Shown in pieces: positions 17,699 to 27,734 of a stretch of DNA of 64,000 nt. Position numbers and translations under genes: made by a program. The DNA is from Saccharopolyspora rhizosphaerae (lineage in GTDB: Bacteria; Actinomycetota; Actinomycetes; Mycobacteriales; Pseudonocardiaceae). The notes under the pieces are model-generated. The model saw only the letters and a list, made by a program, of their open reading frames with translations, searched no databases and was not told where the DNA came from. Each line of letters begins with the position of its first letter. Within the stretch, counting starts at the first letter, position 1. Where the stretch lies: contig NZ_RSAA01000035.1 of the NCBI RefSeq assembly GCF_003931915.1, positions 704,786-768,785 of the forward strand. The letters are read 5' to 3'.

Positions 17699-18841
17699 AT
17701 GGTTTCACCCCTGCTGGACCTGCCGGGCGCGGTTCCCGCGCCGGAGGAGTCGGTGGACGTCGGCGTGCCCTGGCACTTCGGTGACCCCTTCGCCGAGCAG
17801 CGCTCGGCCGCGCGTTCCGCGGTGCTGGTGGACCGCTCGCACCGCGAGGTCATCGCCGTGCCCGGCGAGGAGCGGCTGAGCTGGCTGCACCTGGTGCTCT
17901 CGCAGCACCTCACCGAGCTGCCGGCGGGCCAGGGCACCGAAGCGCTGGTGCTGGACACGCACGGCCGGGTGGACAGCCACATGCTGGTCGCCCACCACGA
18001 CGGTGTCGTCTACCTGGACACCGAGAAGGGCGCGGAGGCCACCAGCGCGCTGCCCACCATCGGCGTGGACGGCAGGCAGACGCTGCTCGAGTACCTGGAC
18101 GCGATGCGCTTTTGGTCGAAGGTGGAGCCGCGTGACGCCACCTCCGAGCTCGCGGTGCTGACCGCGATCGGCCCGGACGCCGCCGGCATCCTCGCCGGCT
18201 TCACCGAGGTCCCCTCCGGGGCCTACGAGGTGCGCGGGCTCCCGGGCGGCGGGTTCGTGCGCAACGTGCCGTTCCGCGCGCTGCAGACCTACGACCTGCT
18301 GGTCCCGCGCGAGTCGCTGGTGGACTGGTGGCTCAAGCTCACCGACGCCGGCATCCGCCCCTCCGGGACGATGGCGTTCGAGGCGCTGCGCGTGGAAGCC
18401 CTGCGGCCACGGGTCGGGCTGGACACCGACGACCGCGCCATCCCGCACGAGCTCGGCTGGATCCACCTCGCCGCGCACGTGGCCAAGGGTTGCTACCGCG
18501 GCCAGGAGACGGTCGCGAAGGTCCACAACGTGGGCAAGCCCCCGCGCCGGATGGTGCTGCTGCACCTGGACGGCTCGGTGGAGGTCACGCCCGAGACCGG
18601 CGACCCGGTCCACCACGGCGACCGCAAGGTCGGTCGGGTGGGCAGCGTCGTGCAGCACCACGAGCTCGGCCCGGTGGCGTTGGCCCTGCTCAAGCGCTCC
18701 GCGCCGGTCGACGTGGAGTTGATGGCGGGCGACCCGGCGGAGGAGCGAGCGGTGGCCGCGGCGGTCGACCCGGACTCGGTCCCGCCGGACACCGGTGAGC
18801 CACCCGGTCGGCTGGCCGCTGAGCGGCTGCGCGGGCGCTGA
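17699..18841 (+). CDS. ygfZ: YgfZ/GcvT-like folate-binding protein
   Basis: A 380-residue protein with the GcvT-type fold and the family signature KGCYRGQE near residue 265, whose Cys is characteristic. YgfZ/IBA57 proteins use tetrahydrofolate and support Fe-S cluster enzymes. It corresponds to Rv0811c in position. ATG 17699 follows GAGGAGCG. The C-terminus has a proline-rich tail. It sits downstream of fur and across from the nitrobindin and aminotransferase genes. Confidence 0.87.
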   Translation: MVSPLLDLPGAVPAPEESVDVGVPWHFGDPFAEQRSAARSAVLVDRSHREVIAVPGEERLSWLHLVLSQHLTELPAGQGTEALVLDTHGRVDSHMLVAHHDGVVYLDTEKGAEATSALPTIGVDGRQTLLEYLDAMRFWSKVEPRDATSELAVLTAIGPDAAGILAGFTEVPSGAYEVRGLPGGGFVRNVPFRALQTYDLLVPRESLVDWWLKLTDAGIRPSGTMAFEALRVEALRPRVGLDTDDRAIPHELGWIHLAAHVAKGCYRGQETVAKVHNVGKPPRRMVLLHLDGSVEVTPETGDPVHHGDRKVGRVGSVVQHHELGPVALALLKRSAPVDVELMAGDPAEERAVAAAVDPDSVPPDTGEPPGRLAAERLRGR

Positions 18842-19052
18842 GGAGTGAGATGCGCTGACGATCCTCAAGTTCGGCGCGTCGAGTGACGTCGGCATTTGAC
18901 AGGGCCGGTATGCCTTGAGGCGTGCCGACCGCCCGATCAGGGTCGTTCACGAACACGGGGAACGCTGATCGACCGCTCGGCGTCACACCGTTGTCGTAAC
19001 GACATCACCCGAAATGTTGGCGAGCTCGACCGAATTGCCGGAGGATGGCCAC

Positions 19053-19613
19053 GTGATCGAAGTCCGCCCGGGTGGACGGCGCCGCATCGACAGGGTCCTG
19101 TCCCCGGACTACACCAGTGGCATCGAACAGCACGCGCTGGGTGGTGTGCGCGCGCTGCGGGACGAGGCCGCTCAGGAGGAGACCGACCTGTCCTACCTGC
19201 GGCGGGTCCTGCACGCGCGCATCGACATCGTGCGTGCTGAGAAGCGCCGCCGGCGCGAGGACGGCTCCCGGTCGGTGGTCGAGCAGCTGGTCAACATCCT
19301 GTCCGACAACGCCGTGGGACCGGCGACCGGCTCGGGCCGCTACCAGGCCACCGAGCCCTCGCGCGCCGAGGCGCACCGCAGGCACGTCGAAGCGCTGGTC
19401 TCGGACGTGGACCTCTCCGACGTCATGTCGCTGTCCGACGAGAAGCTGGACCAGGCGCTGAGCGCCTACACCGCCGAGGAGGACTCGGTGTCGCAACGTC
19501 GCCGCGAGGTCCAGCAGGTCGTGGACCGGCTCAACGCCGAGATCGCCCGCCGCTACCGTGAGGGCGCGGCTTCGGTGGACGACCTGCTGGCCGAGGAGCG
19601 AGACCGCAGTTGA
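19053..19613 (+). CDS. rsiG: RsiG (AmfC)-like c-di-GMP-binding anti-sigma factor
   Basis: A 186-residue helical protein. Two helices carry the E-x3-S-x2-R-x3-Q-x3-D signature by which RsiG binds c-di-GMP. Helix 1 reads EETDLSYLRRVLHARID (Glu43, Ser47, Arg50, His54 in place of Gln, Asp58). Helix 2 reads EEDSVSQRRREVQQVVD with all five positions conserved (Glu143, Ser147, Arg150, Gln154, Asp158). In Streptomyces RsiG holds the sporulation sigma factor WhiG when loaded with c-di-GMP. No whiG lies in this window. I chose GTG 19053 because GGAGG lies 8 bases upstream; ATG 19014 would add 13 residues. Confidence 0.85.
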   Translation: MIEVRPGGRRRIDRVLSPDYTSGIEQHALGGVRALRDEAAQEETDLSYLRRVLHARIDIVRAEKRRRREDGSRSVVEQLVNILSDNAVGPATGSGRYQATEPSRAEAHRRHVEALVSDVDLSDVMSLSDEKLDQALSAYTAEEDSVSQRRREVQQVVDRLNAEIARRYREGAASVDDLLAEERDRS

Positions 19614-20527
19614 CCTCTCCCGTCCCCCTCGTCGAGGTCGTCCGAAGTGGACTCCGAGAGGGCCTGCACCACGGTTCCGCGGTGGTGGTCGATCCGCAGG
19701 GTGGACCACTGCTGTCGCTGGGCAGCACCACCGCTCCGATGTACCCGCGCTCGTCGCTCAAGCCCGCGCAGGCGACCGCGATGCTGCGCTGCGGGCTCGA
19801 CCTCCCCTCCGCCGACCTGGCCCTCGCCGCGTCCTCGCACAGCGGCGAGCAGGACCACGTGCGGCGCGTCGCCGCGCTGCTGGAGCGCTTCTCGCTGACC
19901 GAGGACGACCTGCGCTGCCCGCCGGACCTGCCGATGGACGAGACCGCGCGACGGGGCGCCTCGGTGGAGCGGCGGATCACGATGAACTGCTCCGGCAAGC
20001 ACGCCGCGATGCTGGCGACCTGCGTGATCAACGGCTGGTCGACGGCGGACCACCTGGACCCGAAGCACCCGCTGCAGGTCGCGATCGCCGACACCGTCGT
20101 GGAGCTGGCCGGCGAGCCGCTGGCGGGCACGGGGGTCGACGGCTGCGGCGCTCCGCTGTTCGCGATCTCGCTCACCGGCTTGGCCCGGGTGTTCCAGCGG
20201 GTGGTCGGCACACCGGTCGGGGCCGCGATGCGCGAGCACCCGTGGCTGGTCGCGGGGACTGACCGGCAGGACACCTACCTGATGGCGGCCGTGCCGGGAT
20301 TGATCAGCAAGATCGGCGCCGAGGGCGTCTTCGCCTTCGCGCTGCCGGACGGACGGGCCGCGGCGATCAAGGTCGCCGACGGTGCCGGTCGCCCGCGGCT
20401 GCCGATCGCCGTGGGCCTGCTCGACCGCCTCGGGATCACGGGCCTGGAGCACCTCGCCGAGGAACCGGTCCTCGGCGGCGGACGCCCGGTCGGCTCTGTC
20501 CGCCTCATCCCCGGCGCCCTGGGCTGA
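19610..20527 (+). CDS. L-asparaginase II family protein
   Basis: A 305-residue protein of the bacterial asparaginase II (PF06089) family. Conserved blocks are SSLKPAQA near residue 48, SSHSGEQDHV near 75, MNCSGKHAAML near 126 and TGVDGCGAP near 167. It should hydrolyse asparagine to aspartate and ammonia in the cytoplasm, though the family is poorly characterised. The TTG start overlaps the rsiG stop (TTGA), so translation is probably coupled; GAGGAG lies upstream. Confidence 0.85.
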   Translation: MTSPVPLVEVVRSGLREGLHHGSAVVVDPQGGPLLSLGSTTAPMYPRSSLKPAQATAMLRCGLDLPSADLALAASSHSGEQDHVRRVAALLERFSLTEDDLRCPPDLPMDETARRGASVERRITMNCSGKHAAMLATCVINGWSTADHLDPKHPLQVAIADTVVELAGEPLAGTGVDGCGAPLFAISLTGLARVFQRVVGTPVGAAMREHPWLVAGTDRQDTYLMAAVPGLISKIGAEGVFAFALPDGRAAAIKVADGAGRPRLPIAVGLLDRLGITGLEHLAEEPVLGGGRPVGSVRLIPGALG

Positions 20528-20621
20528 GCGCTCTTCTGCCGTTCTGGGGTTCTCGCCTGCACCTCGCCCGCGATAAGCTCATATCGCGGAACTGATTTCC
20601 CACATCACGGGATGGTGAGCG

Positions 20622-21428
20622 ATGGGCGCCCAGGACACCTACACGCACGGACACCACGAGAGCGTGCTGCGCTCCCACCGGTGGCGGACCGCGGAGAACT
20701 CCGCCGGCTACCTGCTCGGCGACCTCCGCCCCGGCGTCCAGGTGCTGGACGTGGGCTGCGGGCCGGGAACGATCACGCTGGACTTCGCCGAGCGCGTCGC
20801 GCCGGGCCGGGTGCTGGGCATCGACAACGTCGAGGACCCGCTGGAGATCTCCCGCGCCGGCGCCGCCGAGCGCGGGCTGGACAACGTCGAGTTCGAGGTC
20901 GCCGACGTCTACCGGCTGCCCTACGCCGACGACTCCTTCGACGTCGTGCACGCCCACCAGGTCCTGCAGCACCTCACCGACCCCGTCGCCGCGCTCCGCG
21001 AGATGCGCCGGGTGTGCCGCCCCAGCGGTGTCGTCGCCGCCCGCGACGCCGACTACGGCGGCATGCGCTGGTCCCCGGACAACCCCGGTCTGGACCGCTG
21101 GCTGGAGCTCTACCGCTCGGTCGCCCGGCGCAACGACGCCGAACCGGACGCCGGCAAGCACCTCAAGACCTGGGCCCTGCAGGCCGGGTTCACCAACGTC
21201 GAGTGCACGGCCTCGGCCTGGTGCTTCGCCACCCCCGAGGAACGCACGTGGTGGGGCGACCTCTGGGCGGACCGCATCCGCCGGTCCGCCTTCGCCACCC
21301 AAGCCACCGGCTACGGCCTCACCACCGAGGACGAGCTCGAAACCCTCGCCGAGGCCTGGCACGCCTGGCGCGACACCGAGCAGGGCTGGTTCGGAGTCCT
21401 CAACAGCGAGATCCGCTGCCACCCCTGA
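20622..21428 (+). CDS. UbiE-like class I methyltransferase
   Basis: A 268-residue SAM-dependent methyltransferase. Motif I is VLDVGCGPGTITLDFAE near residue 41, the acidic ribose-binding site is GIDNVEDPL, and motif II/III is SFDVVHAHQVLQHL. The C-terminal third is Trp-rich. Substrate unknown. ATG 20622 follows GGTGAGCG-type purines. It may be in the same transcription unit as asparaginase (94-base gap), which is not certain. It ends before a low-complexity stretch. Confidence 0.85.
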   Translation: MGAQDTYTHGHHESVLRSHRWRTAENSAGYLLGDLRPGVQVLDVGCGPGTITLDFAERVAPGRVLGIDNVEDPLEISRAGAAERGLDNVEFEVADVYRLPYADDSFDVVHAHQVLQHLTDPVAALREMRRVCRPSGVVAARDADYGGMRWSPDNPGLDRWLELYRSVARRNDAEPDAGKHLKTWALQAGFTNVECTASAWCFATPEERTWWGDLWADRIRRSAFATQATGYGLTTEDELETLAEAWHAWRDTEQGWFGVLNSEIRCHP

Positions 21429-21470
21429 CCCTCGACCACGGCCAGGCGCGCAACGACACACCCGAGTACC

Positions 21471-21692
21471 CCAGCCCAGCCCCGACTCCAGCCCCGACTC
21501 CAGCCCCGGCTCCGGCTCCGGCTCCGGCTCCAGCCCCAGCCCGGCTCCAGCACCAGCCCGGCTCCAGCACCAGCCCCAGCCCGGCTCCAGCACCAGCTGC
21601 GGCTGCGGCTTCGGCTTCGGCTGCGGCTTCGGCTTCGGCTTCGGCTTCGGCTTCGGCTTCGGCTGCGGCTTCGGCTTCGGCTTCGGCTTCGG
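21471..21692. repeat. Hexanucleotide low-complexity tract
   Basis: About 220 bases made of GGCTTC, GGCTCC, GGCTGC and CAGCCC-type hexamers, the densest part (21600-21690) being near-perfect GGCTTC/GGCTGC. Because the period is a multiple of three, several frames read through it as Ala-Glu, Lys-Pro or Ser-Arg repeats; I do not call any as a gene. It fills most of the gap 21429-22001. Confidence 0.85.
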
Positions 21693-21846
21693 AAAGCGAA
21701 GAACTCGAACTCGAGGCCCACAACTACAACCTCGCGAAATGCCCGCCCACTTCCCCTTCGGATTCCGCGCGAATTTCACCAGCAACCCACTCACCTGAAC
21801 AGACACGCCGAATCCTCGAACCGCCCGTGTGCGTCGGGGGAGGACA

Positions 21847-21870
21847 TTCGAAGTTCGCGCGAAGTTCGAA
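21847..21870. repeat. Intergenic repeat with TTCGCGCGAA core
   Basis: The 23 bases from 21848 are identical to those from 4008: TCGAAGTTCGCGCGAAGTTC then GAA. CGAAGTTCG is repeated directly around a CG. A second related copy (CGAACTTCGCCCGAATTC) lies 40 bases on, near 21887. No gene is seen between the hexanucleotide tract and 22002. Confidence 0.75.
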
Positions 21871-22001
21871 GCCGTGGTGGCGGACTCGAACTTCGCCCGA
21901 ATTCTGACAAAGCAGCGCTTTGACCTGGCCAGACACGCCGGATGCCGCGAGGGGTGCGCGTGTGCCGGGGTGGGAGGGCGGGTTCGGGGTCGGGGTCTCG
22001 G

Positions 22002-22889
22002 TCAGTTGTGCTGTTCTCTGGCTGCGAATTCTGCCCAGAAGTCCCGCAGCTGCTCGTAGCGGGCGGCGACCTCCTCGGCGTCGTCGCTCTCCATGGCGTC
22101 GACGATGGCGTGGACGTCCTCCGCCGAGGTGTCGGCCTCGAGGTCGGCCGGAGTCATGAGCTGCACCAGCCCGCCGTAGTCGAGCTCGACCGCGCTGTGC
22201 GGGTGGAAGCGCTCCAGCCAGCGGCCCGTCTCCTTGAGGATCTTGGTCGGGCCGTCCTCGCCGATCGACTGCTTCGCGACCGAGTGCGCGCGGGCCACCC
22301 GGCGACGGGCATCGGCCATCGCGACCCGCCAGCAGACGCGGCGGCGTCCGGGCTCGGTGAACACGCAGCGCTCCGTGGGGTCCACCACGACGAACCAGGG
22401 CAGCGGGACCGTCCACGTCGAGGACAACACGTGCACCGCGCCACCGGCCAGCTCGCTGACCACCGCGCCCGCGCGCGAGCGCGCCGTCTCCGCCGAGTCC
22501 GCCAGAGCGGCCGTGCGCAGCGGGATCTCGGCATCGCCCAGGAAGCCCACCAGCGCCGCAGCGGCACGCCCCCGCACGTCCAGCGGGCACACCAAGGTCC
22601 CCGGGCCGACGGTCGCGGCGGGCGCGGTGGGCACGTCCTCCGGTTCCAGCACGAGGACTCCGCCCAAGCCCTGGACCTCGCCCTTGGCGTTCTCCCCGGG
22701 CAACAACCGGGGTGGGGCGGCGAGCTGGCTGCGCAGCCACAGCTGCTGCTCCCACTGCCCCGCGTCGAACGGGTCCACGGTCCCCCGCTCCACCGCGGCT
22801 TCGACTTCCTCGCGCAGCGGTGGCTCGAACGACGACAAGGGCTCGTAAACCCTCAGGTAGGCGACGAACGGCTCTGGCACAGCGAGCAT
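22002..22889 (-). CDS. Conserved actinobacterial protein of unknown function
   Basis: A 295-residue protein that I do not recognise as a named family. It begins MLAVPEPFVAYLRVYEPL and has a Trp-rich centre (STWTVPLPWFVVVDPTER) that may form a beta-sheet domain. A helical C-terminal half includes ETGRWLERFHPHSAVELDYG. No signal peptide or membrane segment is seen. The ATG at 22889 begins the coherent sequence though the frame is open to 23714. It is divergent from the DUF3073 gene, and its order beside purM-purF is a conserved actinobacterial setting. Confidence 0.75.
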   Translation of the reverse strand: MLAVPEPFVAYLRVYEPLSSFEPPLREEVEAAVERGTVDPFDAGQWEQQLWLRSQLAAPPRLLPGENAKGEVQGLGGVLVLEPEDVPTAPAATVGPGTLVCPLDVRGRAAAALVGFLGDAEIPLRTAALADSAETARSRAGAVVSELAGGAVHVLSSTWTVPLPWFVVVDPTERCVFTEPGRRRVCWRVAMADARRRVARAHSVAKQSIGEDGPTKILKETGRWLERFHPHSAVELDYGGLVQLMTPADLEADTSAEDVHAIVDAMESDDAEEVAARYEQLRDFWAEFAAREQHN

Positions 22890-23126
22890 GGTGTCATGTC
22901 GGGTGGGAGCGCCATCGCGCGACTCACGAGCTCGTCCGATCCGCCCCGGCGACGTGATCAGATCGAGCGAGGGACACATCACCCAAGACACGGCCGCCAA
23001 CTCGCGGCACCACGTCGCGTTCAACCGCCTCGACACGGTACGGTAGTTACAGGAAAAGTTGTCGAGATCATGCGGGGCCGGCTTTCCCCTGTCCGCCCCG
23101 CACACCCTGTGCGAGGGGGTCGAGCC

Positions 23127-23315
23127 ATGGGGCGCGGCCGGGCTAAGGCCAAGCAGACGAAGGTGGCCCGCGAGCTTAAGTACAGTTCCCCGTCCATGGA
23201 CATAGAGGCGCTGCAGCGCGAGCTGTCGACCTCTGAGTCCGGCGAGTGGTCCAGCGAAGACCGCGATGACTCGTACGACGACGGGTACGACGACTACGAC
23301 TACGGTCGACGTTGA
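23127..23315 (+). CDS. DUF3073 small acidic protein
   Basis: A 62-residue protein of the actinobacterial DUF3073 family (Rv0810c in M. tuberculosis). The basic N-terminus MGRGRAKAKQTKVARELKY is invariant in the family. The C-terminus is acidic and Tyr-rich (YDDGYDDYDY). Function unknown. It is divergently placed relative to purM, as in mycobacteria. Two strong hairpins follow. Confidence 0.88.
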   Translation: MGRGRAKAKQTKVARELKYSSPSMDIEALQRELSTSESGEWSSEDRDDSYDDGYDDYDYGRR

Positions 23316-23409
23316 CGCATTCCTCCAGCGAGAACAGCGGTTGAACGCTGTTCGCTCGATGGGCGGCGTGCGTCGCTGAGCTCGCAGGACCCAACAGGAG
23401 CACGGCGTG

Positions 23410-23445
23410 GAGTGGCGCCGCCGGTTGCGACCGGCGGCGCCACTC
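23410..23445 (+). terminator. First hairpin after DUF3073
   Basis: Perfect 15-bp stem (GAGTGGCGCCGCCGG and complement) with loop TTGCGA, about 95 bases after the DUF3073 stop. Confidence 0.7.
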
Positions 23446-23470
23446 ACGTGTGCGTGCACCCTGATAGCGA

Positions 23471-23511
23471 CACGAGGGGCGGTGCGGGAACTCCCCGCAC
23501 CGCCCCTCGTG
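23471..23511 (+). terminator. Second hairpin after DUF3073
   Basis: Perfect 18-bp stem (left arm CACGAGGGGCGGTGCGGG) with a 5-base loop, 25 bases beyond the first hairpin. Two strong stems in series suggest an efficient double terminator. Confidence 0.7.
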
Positions 23512-23864
23512 CTGCGCGAACGCGGCCCTCCAACGGGTGATCGCCGGTGCGCCGGGAATCCTCGGCGGGGTCCGCTCGTTGTAAGGGGTGCCGGCGTCGT
23601 GCGCGTGCCCCCGGGCTCCAACCACCGCCTGCTGGGAATACCGTTCGGCTGGAGCCCATCAGTGCCACCCGCCGAGAGGCGGCCCGCACGCGCCGGCCCT
23701 TCTTGCAGGCCCACGGTCAGGGCCGAACCTCACGCACCCGCCACCGGGCTCGAGCGCTGCCTGCAGCGACGACGAGCGTGCCCGGGCTGCGTGGAAGAAG
23801 CCTCTCCTGACCGGCGTCAGGTCGACCGGTCACCGACCTGACCGGCGGGCTTCCAGGTGGAGAC

Positions 23865-23901
23865 GACGAGGCGCGGCACGCCACGCGTGCCGCGCCTCGT
23901 C
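23865..23901 (-). terminator. Terminator downstream of purM
   Basis: Perfect 17-bp stem (GACGAGGCGCGGCACGC and complement) with a CAC loop, 8 bases past the purM stop on the minus strand. Confidence 0.85.
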
Positions 23902-23909
23902 CTCGTTCG

Positions 23910-25034
<1,125 letters not shown>

Positions 25035-25104
25035 ATCTAGTGCGATTTGCGATTCGCCGGACGCGCAATCCTGGCACGGCCAACGCTACGCGGCGACGGC
25101 GAGG

Positions 25105-26706
25105 TCAGGGCCGTTGCAACGCGTCTTCCGCCCCGTAACCGCTGGGCAGCACGGGCTCGGCCGGCCCGGCCACACCGCGCTCCTCGCCGAGGCCTTCGAG
25201 CAGGTACTTGCCGAGCCGCGCGTCGTCCGGCAGCGGGATCGGGTACTCGCCGTCGAAGCACGCCGCGCACAGCCGGTTGCTGGGCTGCTCGGTCGCGGCG
25301 ATGAGGCCGTCCAGCGAGACGTAGCCGAGGCTGTCGGCGCCGACCGAGCGGCGCACGCCGTCGTCGTCGAGGCCGTTGGCGATCAGCTCCGCGCGGGAGG
25401 CGAAGTCGATGCCGTAGAAGCAGGGCCACTTCACCGGCGGCGAGGCGATCCGCACGTGCACCTCGACGGCTCCGGCCTCGCGCAGCATCCGCACCAGCGC
25501 GCGCTGGGTGTTGCCGCGCACGATGGAGTCGTCGACCACGACCAGCCGCTTGCCGCGGATGACCTCGCGCAGCGGGTTGAGCTTGAGCCGGATGCCGAGC
25601 TGGCGGATCGTCTGCGAGGGCTGGATGAACGTCCGGCCCACGTAGGAGTTCTTGACCAGGCCGGTGCCGTACGGGATGCCGGAGGCCTGGGCGTAGCCGA
25701 CCGCGGCCGGCGTGCCCGACTCGGGGACCGGGATGACCAGGTCCGCGTCGACCGGGTGCTCCTTGGCCAGGCGACGACCGATCTCCACGCGGGTGCCGTG
25801 CACCGTGCGACCGGCGATGGTGGTGTCCGGGCGCGCCAGGTAGACGTACTCGAAGATGCAGCCCTTGGGCTTCGGGCTGGCGAACGACTGCGAGCGCAGC
25901 CCGTCGGCGTCGATGGCCAGCAGCTCGCCCGGCTCGACCTCGCGGACGAACGACGCTCCGACGATGTCCAGCGCTGCGGTCTCGCTGGCGACCACCCAGC
26001 CGCGCTCGAGGCGGCCGAGCACCAGCGGACGCACGCCCTGCGGGTCGCGCACCGCGTAGAGGGTGTCCTCGTCGCAGAAGACCATCGAGAACGCACCGGA
26101 GACGGTGGGGAAGAGCTCCATCGCGGCCTGCTCCAGGCCGATGTCCGCGGCCTTGGCCGCGAGCATCCCGGTGACCAGGTCGGAATCGCTGGTGGCGCGG
26201 TCGCAACCGTTGGCGGGCGATGAGAGGTTGCCGCCGTCGACGCGGCCGTACTCGTCGGCGCGGTCCAGCAGCTCGGCGGTGTTCACGAGGTTGCCGTTGT
26301 GGCCGAGCGCGAGGCCGCTGCCGGTGCCGGTGGTGCGGAACGTCGGCTGCGCGTTCTCCCACGAGCCCCCACCGGTGGTGGAGTAGCGGCAGTGCCCGAC
26401 GGCGACGTGGCCGTGCAGCGACGCGAGGGTCTGCTCGGTGAACACCTGGCTGACCAGGCCCAAGTCCTTGTAGACGACCACCTGGGAACCGTCGCCGACG
26501 GCGATCCCGGCGGCTTCCTGGCCTCGGTGCTGGAGGGCGTAGAGCCCGTAGAACGAGAGCTTGGCGACTTCCTCACCAGGGGCCCACACACCGAAGACGC
26601 CGCACTCCTCGTGCGGAACATCGCGTTCGAGGGCTGCCGGGGTGTCGAAGGTCGGGAAGGGAAGGTCCGTTGTCGTGCTGGCATGTGCCGGACGGTCGGT
26701 GACCAC
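25105..26706 (-). CDS. purF: Amidophosphoribosyltransferase PurF
   Basis: First committed enzyme of purine synthesis: PRPP plus glutamine to phosphoribosylamine. 533 residues. A 34-residue propeptide precedes the glutaminase nucleophile Cys35 (EECGVFGVW), so the enzyme is presumably self-processed like the B. subtilis type. The PRPP motif is LVVVDDSIVRGNT. Cys residues in GCIFEYVYLARPD and in LCAACFDG fit the Fe-S-ligand positions of that class. The GTG at 26706 starts the frame. Confidence 0.95.
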   Translation of the reverse strand: MVTDRPAHASTTTDLPFPTFDTPAALERDVPHEECGVFGVWAPGEEVAKLSFYGLYALQHRGQEAAGIAVGDGSQVVVYKDLGLVSQVFTEQTLASLHGHVAVGHCRYSTTGGGSWENAQPTFRTTGTGSGLALGHNGNLVNTAELLDRADEYGRVDGGNLSSPANGCDRATSDSDLVTGMLAAKAADIGLEQAAMELFPTVSGAFSMVFCDEDTLYAVRDPQGVRPLVLGRLERGWVVASETAALDIVGASFVREVEPGELLAIDADGLRSQSFASPKPKGCIFEYVYLARPDTTIAGRTVHGTRVEIGRRLAKEHPVDADLVIPVPESGTPAAVGYAQASGIPYGTGLVKNSYVGRTFIQPSQTIRQLGIRLKLNPLREVIRGKRLVVVDDSIVRGNTQRALVRMLREAGAVEVHVRIASPPVKWPCFYGIDFASRAELIANGLDDDGVRRSVGADSLGYVSLDGLIAATEQPSNRLCAACFDGEYPIPLPDDARLGKYLLEGLGEERGVAGPAEPVLPSGYGAEDALQRP

Positions 26707-26820
26707 CGAGAACTCCCTGGATGACGGAGCCGGAGTTACACCTCAGTGTAAGGCTCGTGAAACCTGCACGAACCCCACCCGATGCGTGTCAGCCATCTCA
26801 TCACCGCACGTGACGTGCGG

Positions 26821-27213
26821 TCACCCGACCCGCTCGAGGCGGACCAGAGGCAGCCACTGGGACACGTCGGAGCGCGGCCCCGAGGCGGTGAGCCGGCCGC
26901 TGTCGACGGCTTCGCCCCAGGTCACGTGGCCGGTGGCGAGCTGCAGCCAGGTTCGCGGGTCGGTCTCGACGACGTTGGGCGGGGTGCCGCGGGTGTGCCG
27001 CGGGCCTTCGACGCACTGCACCGCGGCGAACGGCGGGACGCGCACCTCGACGCTGCCCCCGGGCGCGATCTGCTCCAGCGTGCGCAGGCTCAGGCGTACG
27101 GCTTTGGCGAGATCGGGACGGGCCGGGCGGCGCTCGGGGTCCTCGAGCCAGTCGCGGAGGGCGGTGACCGCCGCGCGCATCTCCCCGGGGTTCACAGCAC
27201 CGCGCTTCGCCAT
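26821..27213 (-). CDS. Sterol-carrier-like small protein
   Basis: A 130-residue protein that resembles the actinobacterial sterol carrier (SCP2-like) family. A helical N-terminus (MRAAVTALRDWLEDPE) is followed by GGSVEVRVPPFAAVQC and a Trp-rich C-terminus (TWLQLATGHVTWGEA). Ligand unknown. ATG 27213 lies 7 bases after a near-consensus TAAAAT -10 box (27221-27226), a leaderless arrangement. It is upstream of purF on the same strand with a 114-base gap. Confidence 0.75.
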   Translation of the reverse strand: MAKRGAVNPGEMRAAVTALRDWLEDPERRPARPDLAKAVRLSLRTLEQIAPGGSVEVRVPPFAAVQCVEGPRHTRGTPPNVVETDPRTWLQLATGHVTWGEAVDSGRLTASGPRSDVSQWLPLVRLERVG

Positions 27214-27226
27214 ACCAGGGATTTTA

Positions 27227-27734
27227 GTGCGAAGGCCTGTTCGGGCTTCGCACGGCGGTACCGGTGGCGGAAACCACCGTGCGGGAACGCATCGGCTCCC
27301 TGGACGCCGCCACTCCTGGTCCACGCCGCGCACCGCGGTGCGGTGTCCTCATCACGAAGCCGCTCGAAACGTGCGGCGGCGGCTGAGTCCTCACGGTCGG
27401 CACGCGGCGTCCGTCGACACGCGGCGTCGCGGTGTCCTCGCCACCGAGCCGTCTGCAGCGGCGGCCTGGCCCCCACCTTCGAGTTCTCGGGATGGATCGA
27501 AGAGTCCGACGTTCCCGTTCGAAGTTCTCGCGGAGTTCGGCGGGGCTCCGCGCCGCAGAGAGCTGGACAGCGGTCCGCCGCCTTCGCGGTTGTCGCCGCT
27601 CCTGCACCGGGATGTGCGGCTTCGCCGCGTGGTGGACGGCTCCGCGCGGTCGGCACGGCCGGGACGACCGCGCGCCTCGGTTCCGGTGCGGTGACCGGGG
27701 CCGAGGCGCCTCATCGATCCGCCCGCGGGCGGTG
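27227..27734. other. Gene-free interval
   Basis: About 500 bases with no supported gene. One copy of the intergenic repeat type (CGAAGTTCTCGCGGAGTTCG) lies near 27520. GTCCTC phrases recur near 27342 and 27433. The first 35 bases hold an inverted repeat (GCGAAG and CTTCGC) upstream of the sterol-carrier-like gene promoter. Confidence 0.5.

Larger units (their letters stand above)
23316..23909. other. Gene-free interval between DUF3073 and purM
   Basis: I see no supported gene here. The interval holds three strong hairpins (listed separately), two near its left end and one beside the purM stop. Frames that stay open across it read as Arg/Pro-rich shadow sequence. Confidence 0.6.

Noticed and set aside
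18895..18920. TTGACA at 18895 as a sigma-70 promoter for the RsiG homologue
   Set aside because: No acceptable -10 box lies 16-19 bases downstream.
20612..21907. Long plus-strand open frame across the methyltransferase and the hexanucleotide tract
   Set aside because: It is an out-of-frame shadow of the methyltransferase extended only because the tract has a period of six; composition is Arg/Pro/Ala with no domain.
23540..23800. Possible tRNA or small RNA gene between DUF3073 and purM
   Set aside because: No T-loop GTTCRANNC or cloverleaf pairing was found.
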